Below, piece by piece: positions 29,354 through 39,879 of a DNA stretch of 64,000 bases. Within the stretch, counting starts at the first letter, position 1; each line of letters opens with the position of its first letter. The notes beneath the pieces are model-generated. The model was not told the origin of the DNA and did no database searches. It worked only from the letters and a program-made list of their open reading frames with translations. This DNA comes from Cyclobacteriaceae bacterium (GTDB lineage Bacteria > Bacteroidota > Bacteroidia > Cytophagales > Cyclobacteriaceae). The DNA is taken from NCBI GenBank assembly GCA_012033595.1, contig JAAUQL010000015.1, forward strand, positions 1 through 64,000, written 5' to 3'. The position numbers and the translations under genes are program-made.

Positions 29354-31728
29354 TCAAAATGGATAACCAATGGAAATATTCCAAATCAAATTGTCTTTGC
29401 GCCACTTGCGGTCGACGAGGTTGATTTTGTCAATAGTCCAACGGTCTCCTTCAGGTAGCCAGGGTTTCCGGATCGGGAAGGCCCAGTCTAGCCGCAGCAC
29501 CACCACTTCTACATCGATACGCAGTCCGGCACCAATTCCTATGGCCACATCTTTATAAAAGCGATTTACATCAAATTTTCCACCTGGGCGGAGCGAATCG
29601 GCATTGACCAACCAAATGTTTCCGCAATCGGCAAAAAATGAGCCTTTTAGGTATTTGACCATGGGAAATCTATATTCCAGATTGGCTTCAAGCTTGATCT
29701 CCCCGGTCTGGTCGACCAATATATTGCGTAGCGAATCCGGCGAGCTGTAGGTGCCGGGACCCAGTGACCTCGCCCTGAATGCCCTAAGGCTATTGGTGCC
29801 CCCGGCATAAAACTGCTTGATATAGGGCATCACCGTAGATGAGCCATAGGGCACTCCTACGCCACCGTATATTCTTGTGGCCAGCAGCGACTCGCTCCCT
29901 GTACGGAAATAGTATCTGAAATCGCCACGGATACGATAATACTGTGCAACAGGAGCGCCAAAGATATCGATTTGGTTGTCGGGGCTGTTTCTTTGTCCTG
30001 TAATCAGCCGCTTGGTGAGGCCAGCCAGGTTGCCCGACGGGTCGAAGCCCAGATTGATATAATATTGTGGTTTGTCTTTGTCCGTTAGGTGATTGATGAT
30101 GTAGTTGTATGAAAAGCCAATGATAAACTGCTCATCAAAACTTTTTTTGATCGATGGATTTTGATCCAGATAGTCTTCAAATTCTGGTGTGGTCATCGAC
30201 AGCTTGGTCATACTGATGTCAATGGGTCTTAATATATGGTTGATGAAAATACGCTGCCGCTTGCTATATTCCAGGCCGGTATTCAGCGTGGTAAAGCGGT
30301 AAAGTGACACTCGTGCAAAGGTGCCTGCACCTATATTGATGGTGGTGGATGGCAGATACGGAGTATTGGTTTTCCGAAGTTTGAAAGGAACCAGGCGAGG
30401 CACACCCAGACTCGCGTCTATGCTCAACTCGTAGGCGGTGTCTCCCCGGCCTTCTCCTTTTACCTGTTTTTCAAAACTGCCGTTGAAGCCAATGGAAAAA
30501 AGTTCGGCACCACCAAATAAATTCCGGCTTTTGTAGCTCAATTTCAGTCCAGGCCCTGCAAAGTTGTTTGACTTGCTGGTGGCGTTTATTTCCGAGCTCA
30601 CCGACATCCGCAGCGACGGGGTGAGCAAAAACACCGCATGCAATACCGAATCCTGCTGATCTATTAGCTCATACCCGATATTCACATATTTATAGCTGCC
30701 AAGGCTCATGAGTTGTTTAATGGAGTTGTTGTGTTTTGCTCGGGAATAAATATCGTTTTGCTCCGGCAAAACGGCATTGAGCAAGATTTTGGGCCTCATG
30801 TAGTTCGTGGATGACACCATGGTATATTTACCATGCCGGGTAGTATCGGGATGGTAGTTTCCAACTGAAAGTCCTCGGCGACGGTAATTTCGCCATAGCG
30901 AAAAATACGCATAGCTACCCGGGGGATATCTGGCTTAATGACCAGACGAAGTGCCACTTTGTATGTGGATATGGAGGTATCGGCCTGGAATAGCAGGTAT
31001 TCTTTATCGAAATAATAAAAGCCTTTTTCCTTGAGCCCAATGTCGATGCGTTCTCGTTCGGCTTTGATCGCATCCAGCTGGTAGGTTTGTCCCTTTAAGA
31101 GCAGGGTGCCGGCCTGCAATGATCTTATGGTTGCGGAAAGCGCATTGTCACCTGTTGGCCAAATGATCGAATCGATCAGGTAGGCCTTGCCAGCATCTAC
31201 ACGATAAATCACGGTAGCAGTTTTTCTTTTTTTGTTTACTTCACTGCTTGCCGAAGCGTTGAAATGTCCGACTTGAAACAATCGGTTTTCAAATGTTCCC
31301 TTCAGCCTAAGGATGTTTTCTTCATTGAGCAAAACAGGCTCCCGACCCAGTCGGTGTTTTATCCAGTGTTTCAGGCCTTTTTGTTTTTCAGATTCCCTTA
31401 TGCTGTGGTAAAGCACCACCCTCGGTCTCATCCACAGCAGGGTGCTGTTGGGTATATCTATCAATTCTGCTTCCAGCTCTGTTTTGATTTTTTTATAATG
31501 TTGAATTTCTGCTTTTCTGTGCAGTTCCACCTGGTTTTTGGTCAACAGATATTGTCCTTCTGATAGTTTGCCAAGACCGGTGCAGCCCGATTGCAAAAGT
31601 GCCATAGAAATCAAAAATAAAATAAAAGCCCATGGTAGCCGGTAAAACTCCGATGCAGGCCGTCTTAAAAGGATTTCATTTCTTCTTAACGTAGCATAAA
31701 CTCCTATGTATGGAAAATGGTGCGACAT
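29354..31728 (-). CDS. BamA/TamA-family outer-membrane protein, frameshifted
   Basis: Omp85-superfamily protein of about 790 residues that works with TamB in moving lipids or folding outer-membrane proteins. The N-terminal part (30796-31728) starts with a lipoprotein-like leader (ALLQSGC), followed by GQYLLTKNQVEL and POTRA-type repeats. The C-terminal part (29354-30820) holds the last POTRA (LMSLGSYKYVNIGYEL), the barrel, the diagnostic QFYAGGTNSLRAFRARSLGPG loop and a terminal LIWNISIGYPF. The two frames overlap near 30826-30840; adding one base reads GKYTMVSSTNYMRPKIL. It follows tamB by 6 bases. Confidence 0.92.
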
Positions 31729-31734
31729 GGGAAA

Positions 31735-34700
31735 CTATTTGATCTTAGGGGTTTGCGAATTGCTGTGCGGCCCACTGTCTTTTTTGCCAAAGTGGTTGAA
31801 TTCGTGGATAAAAATCAATGCAAGGCCTGAGTTTTGGATTTCCCCGTCATAGATATCGTAGGCGTTTTCCCGGAAGGCTTTGATCCGGTAATTTCCTGAT
31901 TTGGTAATGTTGTACGAAACCGCATATTCCGGCAAACCCGAAGTGCTTCGCTGGCCTGGCTGAGGATTGCTGCCATCGAGGTCGATATGGCTCTCCAGCT
32001 CCGCAGAAACCCGGTTGTTGAACAGGTTTTTCGATACTTTTACATCAAGTTGGGTCTTGGTCATGCTTTGCCCGGTGGTATAGTCATCGAAGGTATTGAC
32101 GCCCATATCCAGGTTGACCACTTTTACAAATTGCCCTGTCAGATTATTGAGCTGCTGGGTCAATATGGAATTGACGCTGTTTCTGACTGCAGAAGACGCA
32201 AAACTACTGCTCACTTCGCTTATATTGGGATTGTCGGGAATAAAGGTGCCAGCTACCAACAAGGCAAAGACTTGCTTGTTGCGCTCTGACTCCATATTTG
32301 GCATATTCAATGCCTTTAGTTTGGCATCGACCATGGGGTTAATGCTTCTTTGATTATTTTCCAGGTCTATGCCAAAGCTGATGGTGGGGTTTGAAATCTG
32401 CTCAGTTACATTCAGAACCACTTCATAGGGCAGGCGCTGGTTGTAAGCGCTGGTTTCGTAGCTGCTGATCTCGTTGGATACCAAGCCCACCGAATTGGTT
32501 TTTACGACATAACGGGCCGAGAAGTCCACCACGCCATCCATAATATTGCCCGACCAGCTTATCGTGCTGCCCTTGTCGTAGATAAATTTCTTTTTCACCA
32601 GGCCATAAAAAGAAAGGTCATAAAAACCCTCTTCCAGTTCGAGCATTCCGCGGAGGTGACCCCTCAGTTTGTCATTGTACTGGTATAGGAGATTGCCCTT
32701 GAGCCTGAAAGTAGTGATATCGCCGGCATTGGGATCGATAAAAATACTGAATTTGGCAGCGGGGTCGATATTGATGTTGGTAGAGAAATCCACACCTTGT
32801 ATCTCTGTGGCCAGGGAGTCAATCATGAACATTGGATTGGCTTCAACTTCTTCATTCAGATGACTGTGAGCAAAATCCACGAAATCAACTATGCCTTCGC
32901 TGTTGATCAATTCCAGACTATTGCCCGGCAAAATATAGGTGAGATCCGTTCCCTTATTGATGCCTATGGTCGATTGGATGACCAGTTTATTTGTCCTGCC
33001 TGTGATGTCTGCTTCTGCACCCAGCATCAACTTTCCCGTCAGGAGATTGCCCGGGCTGCTGTAGCTATCGATCGCCAGGAAGTCATTTGTGAATATGTGT
33101 ACATCAAAAAGTGGATTTTCGAGAGTGTTGAAGTCTATGCTGCCGCTCAGGTCTAAAATATTGTGCAGGCTGTCACTTATTTGATACGATTCAAAGACCA
33201 GGACATTGTCTTTTATGCTGATTTGACCGTTGTTTAAAAAAGTGGAATTAAAGGCTCGAGGTGTACTTTCCAGGTTGTGTAGTTGCAGGCCTCCGTCCAT
33301 CTGCAGGTTATCCGGTTGCCCGGAAAGTGTAAAATTGCCGCTGACCTGGCCGTTCAGGGTGCGGATGTATTTTTGAAATAGTGGCAGGAACACCCGCGCA
33401 TTCGATATATCCGTGTTTACCTGAAGGCGGAGATCAGGCTTTTCTTCGGTAAAATGGTATGAGCCTGCCGTCGATATGAGATTGTCTGTGTCTTGGAGTT
33501 GCATCGAAAAATGCATCGACCTGTCTTGCTGATAATCGAAGTCGGTGGTCAATTGGCCTAAAGGAACATTTTGTAAGCGCAGGTCACTCAGCGCCAACTG
33601 ACCCCAAAACTTAATTTCTCGCAGAGGATACCGGACAAACACTTGCCCATGTGCATATCCTTTTATCAATCGGTCTGTTTTTTCTTTGTTGAGCATACCA
33701 CTGATGTTTGTATATTAAAATTTTCGACTTTTAATGCAATCACCGAGTCAGCCACTTCAAAAGTTAGTGTTTGATTCTCAAATTTTAATTGGGTACCGGT
33801 GGCCATAATTTTACCGGGCATCAGCATTACGTTGTTGTTTGGAGCTACTTGCCACTTTGCATAGTCGATCACCGCCAAGGGCAGCAAACTGATCTGGTAA
33901 AGGCTGTCCCGCTTGTAAAATTCAGCGGCAAGGTGATATTTAAGGCTGTCGGTGGCATCGAAAATGCTGAGTTTGAGCTCTCCCTGATTTTCTTTGAATA
34001 TGGTGGTGAAGTCCAGATTTTTGATGCTTGCTGAGTCTAGCGACAAGCGTCCTATGCGCAATTGTGTATGCAGGTTGTCCCTACCCGAATTTGTGGCCCA
34101 ATCGAGCTGGTCGATGGCGAGCTTATTGTATTTTATCCGGGGCATTGTCAGATTTGCTTCCAATTGTTCAGCGCTTTGGAGGTAGTGTGCCTGGCATTGC
34201 GACAGCGAAAATTCCTTCAGATTGTCAAAAAGAAAATCGGTGAGAAAATCCGGCTTTTTTAGTTCCAACTCAAAATCAAAAAATTGTGACCCATGGCCAG
34301 ACACGCTGTCACCATGTACGACAACATTGGTCATGTGCTTGACCAGCAGAGAATTAAGTTCTTTTACTGGGGTATTGCCGGCAAAGGAAGCGTCGACAAT
34401 GTCCGATTGGAGTGCAATGGATGTAATACCTTCTTCCAGCTCAGCCCGTAGTGCGATTTGGTCGATCCGATATGATTTTTCTTGCCTGTACATCTCCAGT
34501 TCTTTTACATGGCACTCTCCAGACCAGTGGTCGACAGATTGATAAGCAGCACGGGCATCCATAAATATGGAGAAAGCAAATGGAGCTTTTTTCAATTGCA
34601 ATGCTTCTAAATCTGCGTGTTGCAATGATGCAATTACCGATATTTCCTGGCCTTTAACTGCGGGGATCAATTCGGCTGAAAGTGATCCTTTTAAGGCATC

Positions 34701-36692
34701 ATCATCGAAAGTGGATTTAAAGGCAAGTTTCTTTCCCTTACGGGAAATTTTGATGTCCGTATGAAGTATGGAAGCCTGGTTGATTTCCAGCGTTGTGAGT
34801 TTGATTGGCATTTCAAAATCGTTTATTTGCCCTTTGGCAATGGTACCCTGCAAACTGCCTTCTGCACAAAAATTCCCAAGCATATCAGTATCCAGCAGCC
34901 TGCCCAATTCAAAGCATGAAATGTCGAAATCGGCCCATATTTTTTCATCTTTCGTGTAGGCTTGCAGACTAATTTCGCCCAAGACACTTTTTATAACTGC
35001 TTTTACATGACCTTCGTTTTGACTAAGCCGACCGGTTGATTTTAATGCCATCGCCGGGGGCAAATGGAGGGTAGCGGGTAAGAGGGAATCTGGCAGCACA
35101 AGCCGGATCAACGTTGAGGACAACCACAAGGTATCGAGGCTAAATTGCAGTTGAGCTTGAGGCAATAGGGATATTCGGGCGCTCCCGTCAGCATGGCCTT
35201 GTTCGCCAACGGAAAAAGAAATTCGCTCGACCGAACAATCATTCAAATTTCCAAATGCGATGAATTCGTGAACTTGAATAGGCTCCAGCCTGGCGAGGGG
35301 CGGATAGCTCGATCGAAAGTCGTAAAACAACAAAACATCCGCCGGATCAATTTTTCCATTGATCCTTGTTTCAAGATGAGCGTTTTCGGGCGATTTGATC
35401 GCATTGGCAAGTCCGGGATAACGTGCTGAAAAAGCACCAGACAATTGGCTGTGGGCAGCGGCCATAAAAAACTCATCGACGGTCATTCGCTCATTGTCCA
35501 TGAAAAAACGCCCTGATAATTTTTGAACTTCCATGCCCGATTCTTCTTTAAGCTCCAATGAGGTGATGGCACCGCTGCTCGAATCGCGATCGAAAAAAAG
35601 CTGTTCGGCGACCAGACCCATGTCGAATAGCTCGAAGTGCCTATAATCAATTCCTGACGGTTTTCGCGTTTGGTCGTCCAAATCCACCCGACAAGCCATA
35701 TTGGAGATGATAGTACGATCGACCTTAACATCCCAGTCGAAAGTACCAAAAGTATGCACCATCGCCGTTTGAGTGGAAGCGCCGGAAGCTTGGAGCATCT
35801 GGTCAAGTTCATTTTCGTTGGCCGGTAATTGTTTTAATGATAACCCCAAACGGTCAATATTTATCTGGTGTAGCTCCAGCGATGTGTTGGCCAGGTCTAT
35901 GTTGGAAGTCAGCAGCTCTCCATGCCCCAGATTGGCGCTCAATTCGAAATCGCCTGAGGAAGAAGTGATGTTTATTTGAAAGTCTGAAATGCTTAATTTA
36001 TCCAGTAAAAACTTAAATGGGAGGCTGCCGGGTTTGTTGGGGAGGGGCTGCATTGCATCGTTTGCATTTCCCATTTGCATATCGACGGTTGTACGCGCTA
36101 GTTTTATGTTGTCCAGGTCAATTATGCCTTCTTGTATGTCAATGCTATTGGCCGATAAGTCAAGCGCTCCAAGGTTCAAAAAATAGGAAGAAGAATCTAT
36201 TTGGCGCTCAAAGGATGCCCGGATATTTAGTAGCTTTAATCTGTCGATATTAAAATCCCAAGGGGGTTCATCCGACTTGTTGGATGTTTTTTCTGATGAT
36301 TGGAAAGCGTTTACCAGAGGAGAGAAATTATACGCACTGTCATGGTCTTGGTGCAAATTCACTACCAAGCCGTTAATTCTAAGCAGTTCGATATTTATTT
36401 TTTGCTTCATCAGGGCAAATAGGGAGGCCTCCAGGTCTAGCTGCCGGCTATAGAGTAACGTGTCGCCTGCCAGGTCATGCACCAGCACCTCTCCGATGTT
36501 GATGGTTTTGGGAAAGGATAAGTGAATGAAACCTATTCTGGCCTTGAGGCCGGTTTTTTCGAATAGCAAATGGCTTGCCTTGTTCACCACAACGTTTTGT
36601 ACCGGTGGCAGCAGTAAGATGAGTGTCAGCAGCAATGAAAGGGTCATTAAGGTGCCAAAAATCCATAAAAAAATTTTTATGAAATACCTCAT
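31735..36692 (-). CDS. tamB: TamB-family translocation/assembly protein (AsmA-like), frameshifted
   Basis: Periplasm-spanning AsmA-like protein of about 1,650 residues, anchored by one N-terminal helix (IFLWIFGTLMTLSLLLTLILL) with start taken at 36692. The long middle is repetitive beta-strand sequence with alternating hydrophobicity, the taco-shaped lipid groove of the family. The C-terminal DUF490/TamB domain carries SFASSAVRNSVNSILTQQLN and VKVSKNLFNNRVSAELE. The open frames are 33666-36722 and 31735-33696; they join near 33700 with one added base (SGMLNKEKTDRLIKGYA). It is upstream of the tamA-like gene, the reverse of the proteobacterial order. Confidence 0.92.
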
Positions 36693-36722
36693 AAAAACAA
36701 ATAAGTGGACTTTTGGTGGCAT

Positions 36723-36938
36723 AAAGGTTCTTCGTTTTATCTTTTCAATAAGAACTTGAATGTTTCAGAAAGATAAAGCAAATAGGATTATAACTTAAGG
36801 ATTTGCTATAATTTCAAGAACGAAGAAGTATGGGTTTTACAAGGAGGCCTGGTTGGAGATGTAGGTACCAAGCTTTCAACTTTTATTATCACTGAAGATA
36901 TTGGGTAGGGCAGAACCACCGCCTTGGACATCCTGGAG
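36723..36938. other. Intergenic, no feature recognised
   Basis: Upstream of tamB and downstream of the HAD phosphatase gene. Partly low complexity, no ORF or terminator of note. Confidence 0.4.
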
Positions 36939-37649
36939 CTACACGATTGCCGAAAAGTCTTTTTTTACAAATCCACCGGCCTGGTCAGATTGCATAAATT
37001 GAGTTTCGATCGTGGTTTTGTCCTTTAAGAAATCGGCATATATGCCATGAAAATCTATACGCTCATCTATGGTTGAGTCAAACTTTCCGATACCATCGAG
37101 TACCACCTCCGAAACTTCTCGTATGGCACCTGTGTCGCCAGAAGAATACGTGAGATAGTCGCAAAGCCGATGTTTGATGCAATAATTAATAAATAGTGGA
37201 TTGGCTTGGCGGTTCACCAAAAAGCGTGCACCAACTTCTCTGGCCAAAGACAAATCAAGGATGTCGTCGAAAACAAACAGCACCTGGTCGGGTTCTATGC
37301 CATGCGTCGATTTGAGACCAGGCAAAAGCTCAATTTTATTTTTTACCTGAAAATACACATCGTCGAAACGTTCTCGTTTTGCCCATTTAAAGGCCGTTTG
37401 ATTGGTTTCGCCGGTCACGATGGCCGTGTAAGGGATTTTGCCCGATAGCAGAAAATACCCAAAGCGCAGCATATTCATGCCCATACTGTCTGCTTCGTTG
37501 AAATTGCTGGGGATTTCGCCCTTGGCTCCACTATTAAATACACCATCCCAATCGAAGAGCAGTGCCTTTATATTGTTGAGCTTTCGCTTGAAGAGGTTGG
37601 CGGCAGTAATGTACTGCCCGCCTTGCGCCTCAAATATATTTTCATTCAT
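36939..37649 (-). CDS. KdsC-like HAD phosphatase (3-deoxy-manno-octulosonate-8-phosphatase-type)
   Basis: HAD-superfamily phosphatase placed to remove phosphate from Kdo8P. Motif I is FDWDGVFNSG (nucleophile D33, D35), motif II VTGE (T79), the conserved Lys is in VKNKIELL (K105), and motif IV FVFDDILDL has D128-D129. These match the KdsC layout with relaxed spacing. At 236 residues it is about 50 longer than KdsC, with a C-terminal extension (TTIETQFMQSDQAGGFVKKD), and motif IV lacks the usual Gly (GNDxxD). It is probably a divergent KdsC in the same strand as kdsA/kdsB; another sugar phosphate as substrate is possible. Confidence 0.75.
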   Translation of the reverse strand: MNENIFEAQGGQYITAANLFKRKLNNIKALLFDWDGVFNSGAKGEIPSNFNEADSMGMNMLRFGYFLLSGKIPYTAIVTGETNQTAFKWAKRERFDDVYFQVKNKIELLPGLKSTHGIEPDQVLFVFDDILDLSLAREVGARFLVNRQANPLFINYCIKHRLCDYLTYSSGDTGAIREVSEVVLDGIGKFDSTIDERIDFHGIYADFLKDKTTIETQFMQSDQAGGFVKKDFSAIV

Positions 37650-37700
37650 TGCTATTAGCTTTTGTCCTATGTCTGAATCCGGCCATTTTAGGTTGCCGAT

Positions 37701-37835
37701 TTAAAACTTATAGCCAAACCTAATATGGATATGGAGCGCCAATTCACCTTCAATAACGAAAGGTTCATTAATAATATAGCGGTAACCCAATCCGGTGCCC
37801 AGTTCGTAATTTAATGATTCCCGATATTTCGTCTC
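37701..37835 (-). pseudogene. C-terminal fragment of an outer-membrane barrel protein
   Basis: The minus strand reads YELGTGLGYRYIINEPFVI and then ELALHIHIRFGYKF, ending at a stop. A terminal aromatic residue after alternating strands is typical of a barrel C-terminus, but no start or upstream part of such a gene exists; the frame just runs into the region after the transaldolase gene. Likely a gene remnant, possibly a short orphan ORF (37701-37916). Confidence 0.4.
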
Positions 37836-37934
37836 ATTCCCCAGCTCGGAATCACAGCGATTTGATAGTCTATATCGACACGGCACCGCTATAAGCTGTA
37901 AGCGGTAAGCCATCAACCAACAACCAACAACCTT
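37836..37934. repeat. Short repeats between the barrel fragment and the transaldolase gene
   Basis: ACCGCT-ATAAGCTGTA-AGCGGT forms a hairpin (about 37884-37905), followed by three copies of AACCAAC / CAACAACC-like hexamers (37915-37932). Low-complexity junction sequence, consistent with past rearrangement. Confidence 0.4.
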
Positions 37935-38957
37935 CTACGCCCGATCCAGCTTCATCAGGTCTTGAATGTCAATCATGCCGATGGCTTTGCCGCTATCGGT
38001 TACGATGAGCGTATCGACCTGTGACTCTTTAAACAGATTGGATGCGGCGAGCAGCAATGCATTGGCATCGATGGATTTTGGCTGCTTGAGTTGCAGATCG
38101 CCTACTTTTTTGTTGACTGCTGCACCACCTTCTTTTTCTATCATTCGACGTAAGTCGCCGTCAGTGAATATGCCGATTGGTGCACCCGATTCGTCCACGA
38201 TGGTGGCAGCGCCAAAACCACCAACAGTCATTTTTACCAGGCAGTCGTGCAGGGTGTCATTCTTGGTAGCGGTTGGGTTCACACCCGTCAGTATGGTTTT
38301 CACCTGTTGGGTCATCAGGCGGGTATGTTCAAAAAACTGTCTGGTACCCAGTTCGGTAAGGTTGTTTTCCGGCAATTGCTTTATCACTTTCCAGGGTGCG
38401 GTGATGGTGTGTACGCCTACGCTGAGTGCATTGCGAATGTGTTCATTATTGCGGACAGAGGAAAACATGATCTTGGTGTCATATTCGTAATAGTTTACCG
38501 CCTGCACGCACTGCTCGATCAGGTCTATGGCATCATGCCCCTGATCCTGGAGCCTGCCCACCAATGGACAAACGTAGGTGGCACCGGCAGCCATGGCCAT
38601 GTAGGCTTGTTGCAGGGTATAGACCAGATGGATATTTACAAGGAAATCTTCATCGCGCAGGCGCTTACAGGCTTTCACGCCTTCTATGGAAATCGGGATT
38701 TTATATACTGTTCTTTTCTTGTCCAGACCGAGGTTGTGCTGGCGTTTTGCTTCGGCCACTATTTCATCTGCTGTAGCTCCTAGTGCTTCAATTTGCAGCA
38801 CGGGTACAATTTTAGATAGTTCGACAATCGTTCCGTCGATATCGGTGATACCATGACGGTGCATAAAGGTTGGGGTGGTTGTTAATCCGCTGAGAAAGCC
38901 GAGTTCAAAAGCTTCCTTAATTTCATTGATGTCAGCCGAATCGAGATAAAGTTCCAT
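37935..38957 (-). CDS. Transaldolase/F6P-aldolase-like enzyme fused to a CBS pair, in the Kdo8N locus
   Basis: A 340-residue fusion. Residues 1-215 are a short transaldolase (TalC/FSA) barrel: LYLDSADINEI, SGLTTTPT, the Schiff-base lysine K86 in VYKIPIS, CPLVGRLQD and SVRNNEHI. Residues about 220-340 are two CBS motifs (GIFTDGDLRRMIE; GMIDIQDLMKLDRA) very like the C-terminus of KdsD. Compared by eye with E. coli FSA, Gln59 is replaced by Glu57 and Tyr131 by Leu, while transaldolases have Phe there, so the active site differs from both subfamilies. The gene precedes kdsA on the minus strand. It may supply or regulate arabinose 5-phosphate, the KdsA substrate, instead of KdsD; this is inference. 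No kdsD is in the window. Confidence 0.88.
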   Translation of the reverse strand: MELYLDSADINEIKEAFELGFLSGLTTTPTFMHRHGITDIDGTIVELSKIVPVLQIEALGATADEIVAEAKRQHNLGLDKKRTVYKIPISIEGVKACKRLRDEDFLVNIHLVYTLQQAYMAMAAGATYVCPLVGRLQDQGHDAIDLIEQCVQAVNYYEYDTKIMFSSVRNNEHIRNALSVGVHTITAPWKVIKQLPENNLTELGTRQFFEHTRLMTQQVKTILTGVNPTATKNDTLHDCLVKMTVGGFGAATIVDESGAPIGIFTDGDLRRMIEKEGGAAVNKKVGDLQLKQPKSIDANALLLAASNLFKESQVDTLIVTDSGKAIGMIDIQDLMKLDRA

Positions 38958-39042
38958 ATGTTTTTTGTTTTTTAAATAATTCTGTTTAGTACAACGCTTT
39001 CCGGTTTTAGCAAACCTTGAAGTGTTAAAATAATTGAAGTTT

Positions 39043-39876
39043 TTAGCTGGTATATTTTCTTACTGTATGGTGTATTTCAATCAGTGGTTTCATAAATTCC
39101 TCCAGCTTGGTGACATCGAGCTGGCTTGCGGCATCGCAAAGCGCTTCTGAAGGACAAGGGTGTGTTTCTACAAATAATCCATCGACCCCGGCCGCCACAC
39201 CTGCCCTGCCAAGAACTTCGAGATACTGACGCGCTCCGCCACTAGGGTCGGCGCTGGGTATGCCATACTTCCTGATCGAATGTGTCACATCAAAAACCAC
39301 CGGATAGCCTGTTTTCTGAAGGTGATAAAAACTTCTCGGATCCACCACCAGATCATTGTACCCCAGGGTAAAGCCGCGTTCGGTCAGGATGATCTTTTCA
39401 TTGCCCACCGATTCCACCTTTTGTACCGGCTTTATCATATTTTCCGGTGCCAGAAATTGTCCGTGCTTCAGGTTGACTATCTTTCCGGTGTTGGCTGCCG
39501 CCAATACCAGGGTGGTTTGCATACACAAATAAGCCGGAATCTGTATGATATCCAACACTTCGGCGCAGGCATCCATCTGATCTGGATAGTGCACATCAGA
39601 AAGCAGTGAAAACCCAAAGGTTTTTTTGATCTGATCCAGTATTTTCAAGCCTTCGTCAATGCCGGGGCCCATATAGTAAGAGGCATCGCTGCGGTTGTCT
39701 TTCATAAAAGACGACTTGTAGATGATGGGCACTCCGATACGCTCTTCTATCCGTTTCAATTCCTCGGCGGTGTTCATCATGATCTTTTCATCTTCGATCA
39801 CGCAGGGGCCTGATATCAGAAATAGCTGATCCGAACCGATTTCGATGTCGCCGACCTTAAATTTCTTTAGACTCAT
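39043..39876 (-). CDS. kdsA: 3-deoxy-8-phosphooctulonate (Kdo8P) synthase
   Basis: Condenses phosphoenolpyruvate with D-arabinose 5-phosphate to give Kdo8P in the cytosol. At 277 residues it has normal length. It shows ISGPCVIED, where Cys25 places it in the metal-dependent class; the E. coli enzyme has Asn there. Also present are YKSSFMKDNRSDAS, LLSDVHYP, QIPAYLCMQT, LTERGFTLGYNDLVVDPRS and DVTHSIRK. It is 3 bases downstream of kdsB and upstream of the transaldolase-CBS gene, so it is part of the minus-strand Kdo transcript. Confidence 0.96.
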   Translation of the reverse strand: MSLKKFKVGDIEIGSDQLFLISGPCVIEDEKIMMNTAEELKRIEERIGVPIIYKSSFMKDNRSDASYYMGPGIDEGLKILDQIKKTFGFSLLSDVHYPDQMDACAEVLDIIQIPAYLCMQTTLVLAAANTGKIVNLKHGQFLAPENMIKPVQKVESVGNEKIILTERGFTLGYNDLVVDPRSFYHLQKTGYPVVFDVTHSIRKYGIPSADPSGGARQYLEVLGRAGVAAGVDGLFVETHPCPSEALCDAASQLDVTKLEEFMKPLIEIHHTVRKYTS

Positions 39877-39879
39877 AAT

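Noticed and set aside
37884-37932. Attachment site or mobile element boundary
   Set aside because: Repeats are low complexity; there is no integrase, transposase or matching direct repeat nearby.
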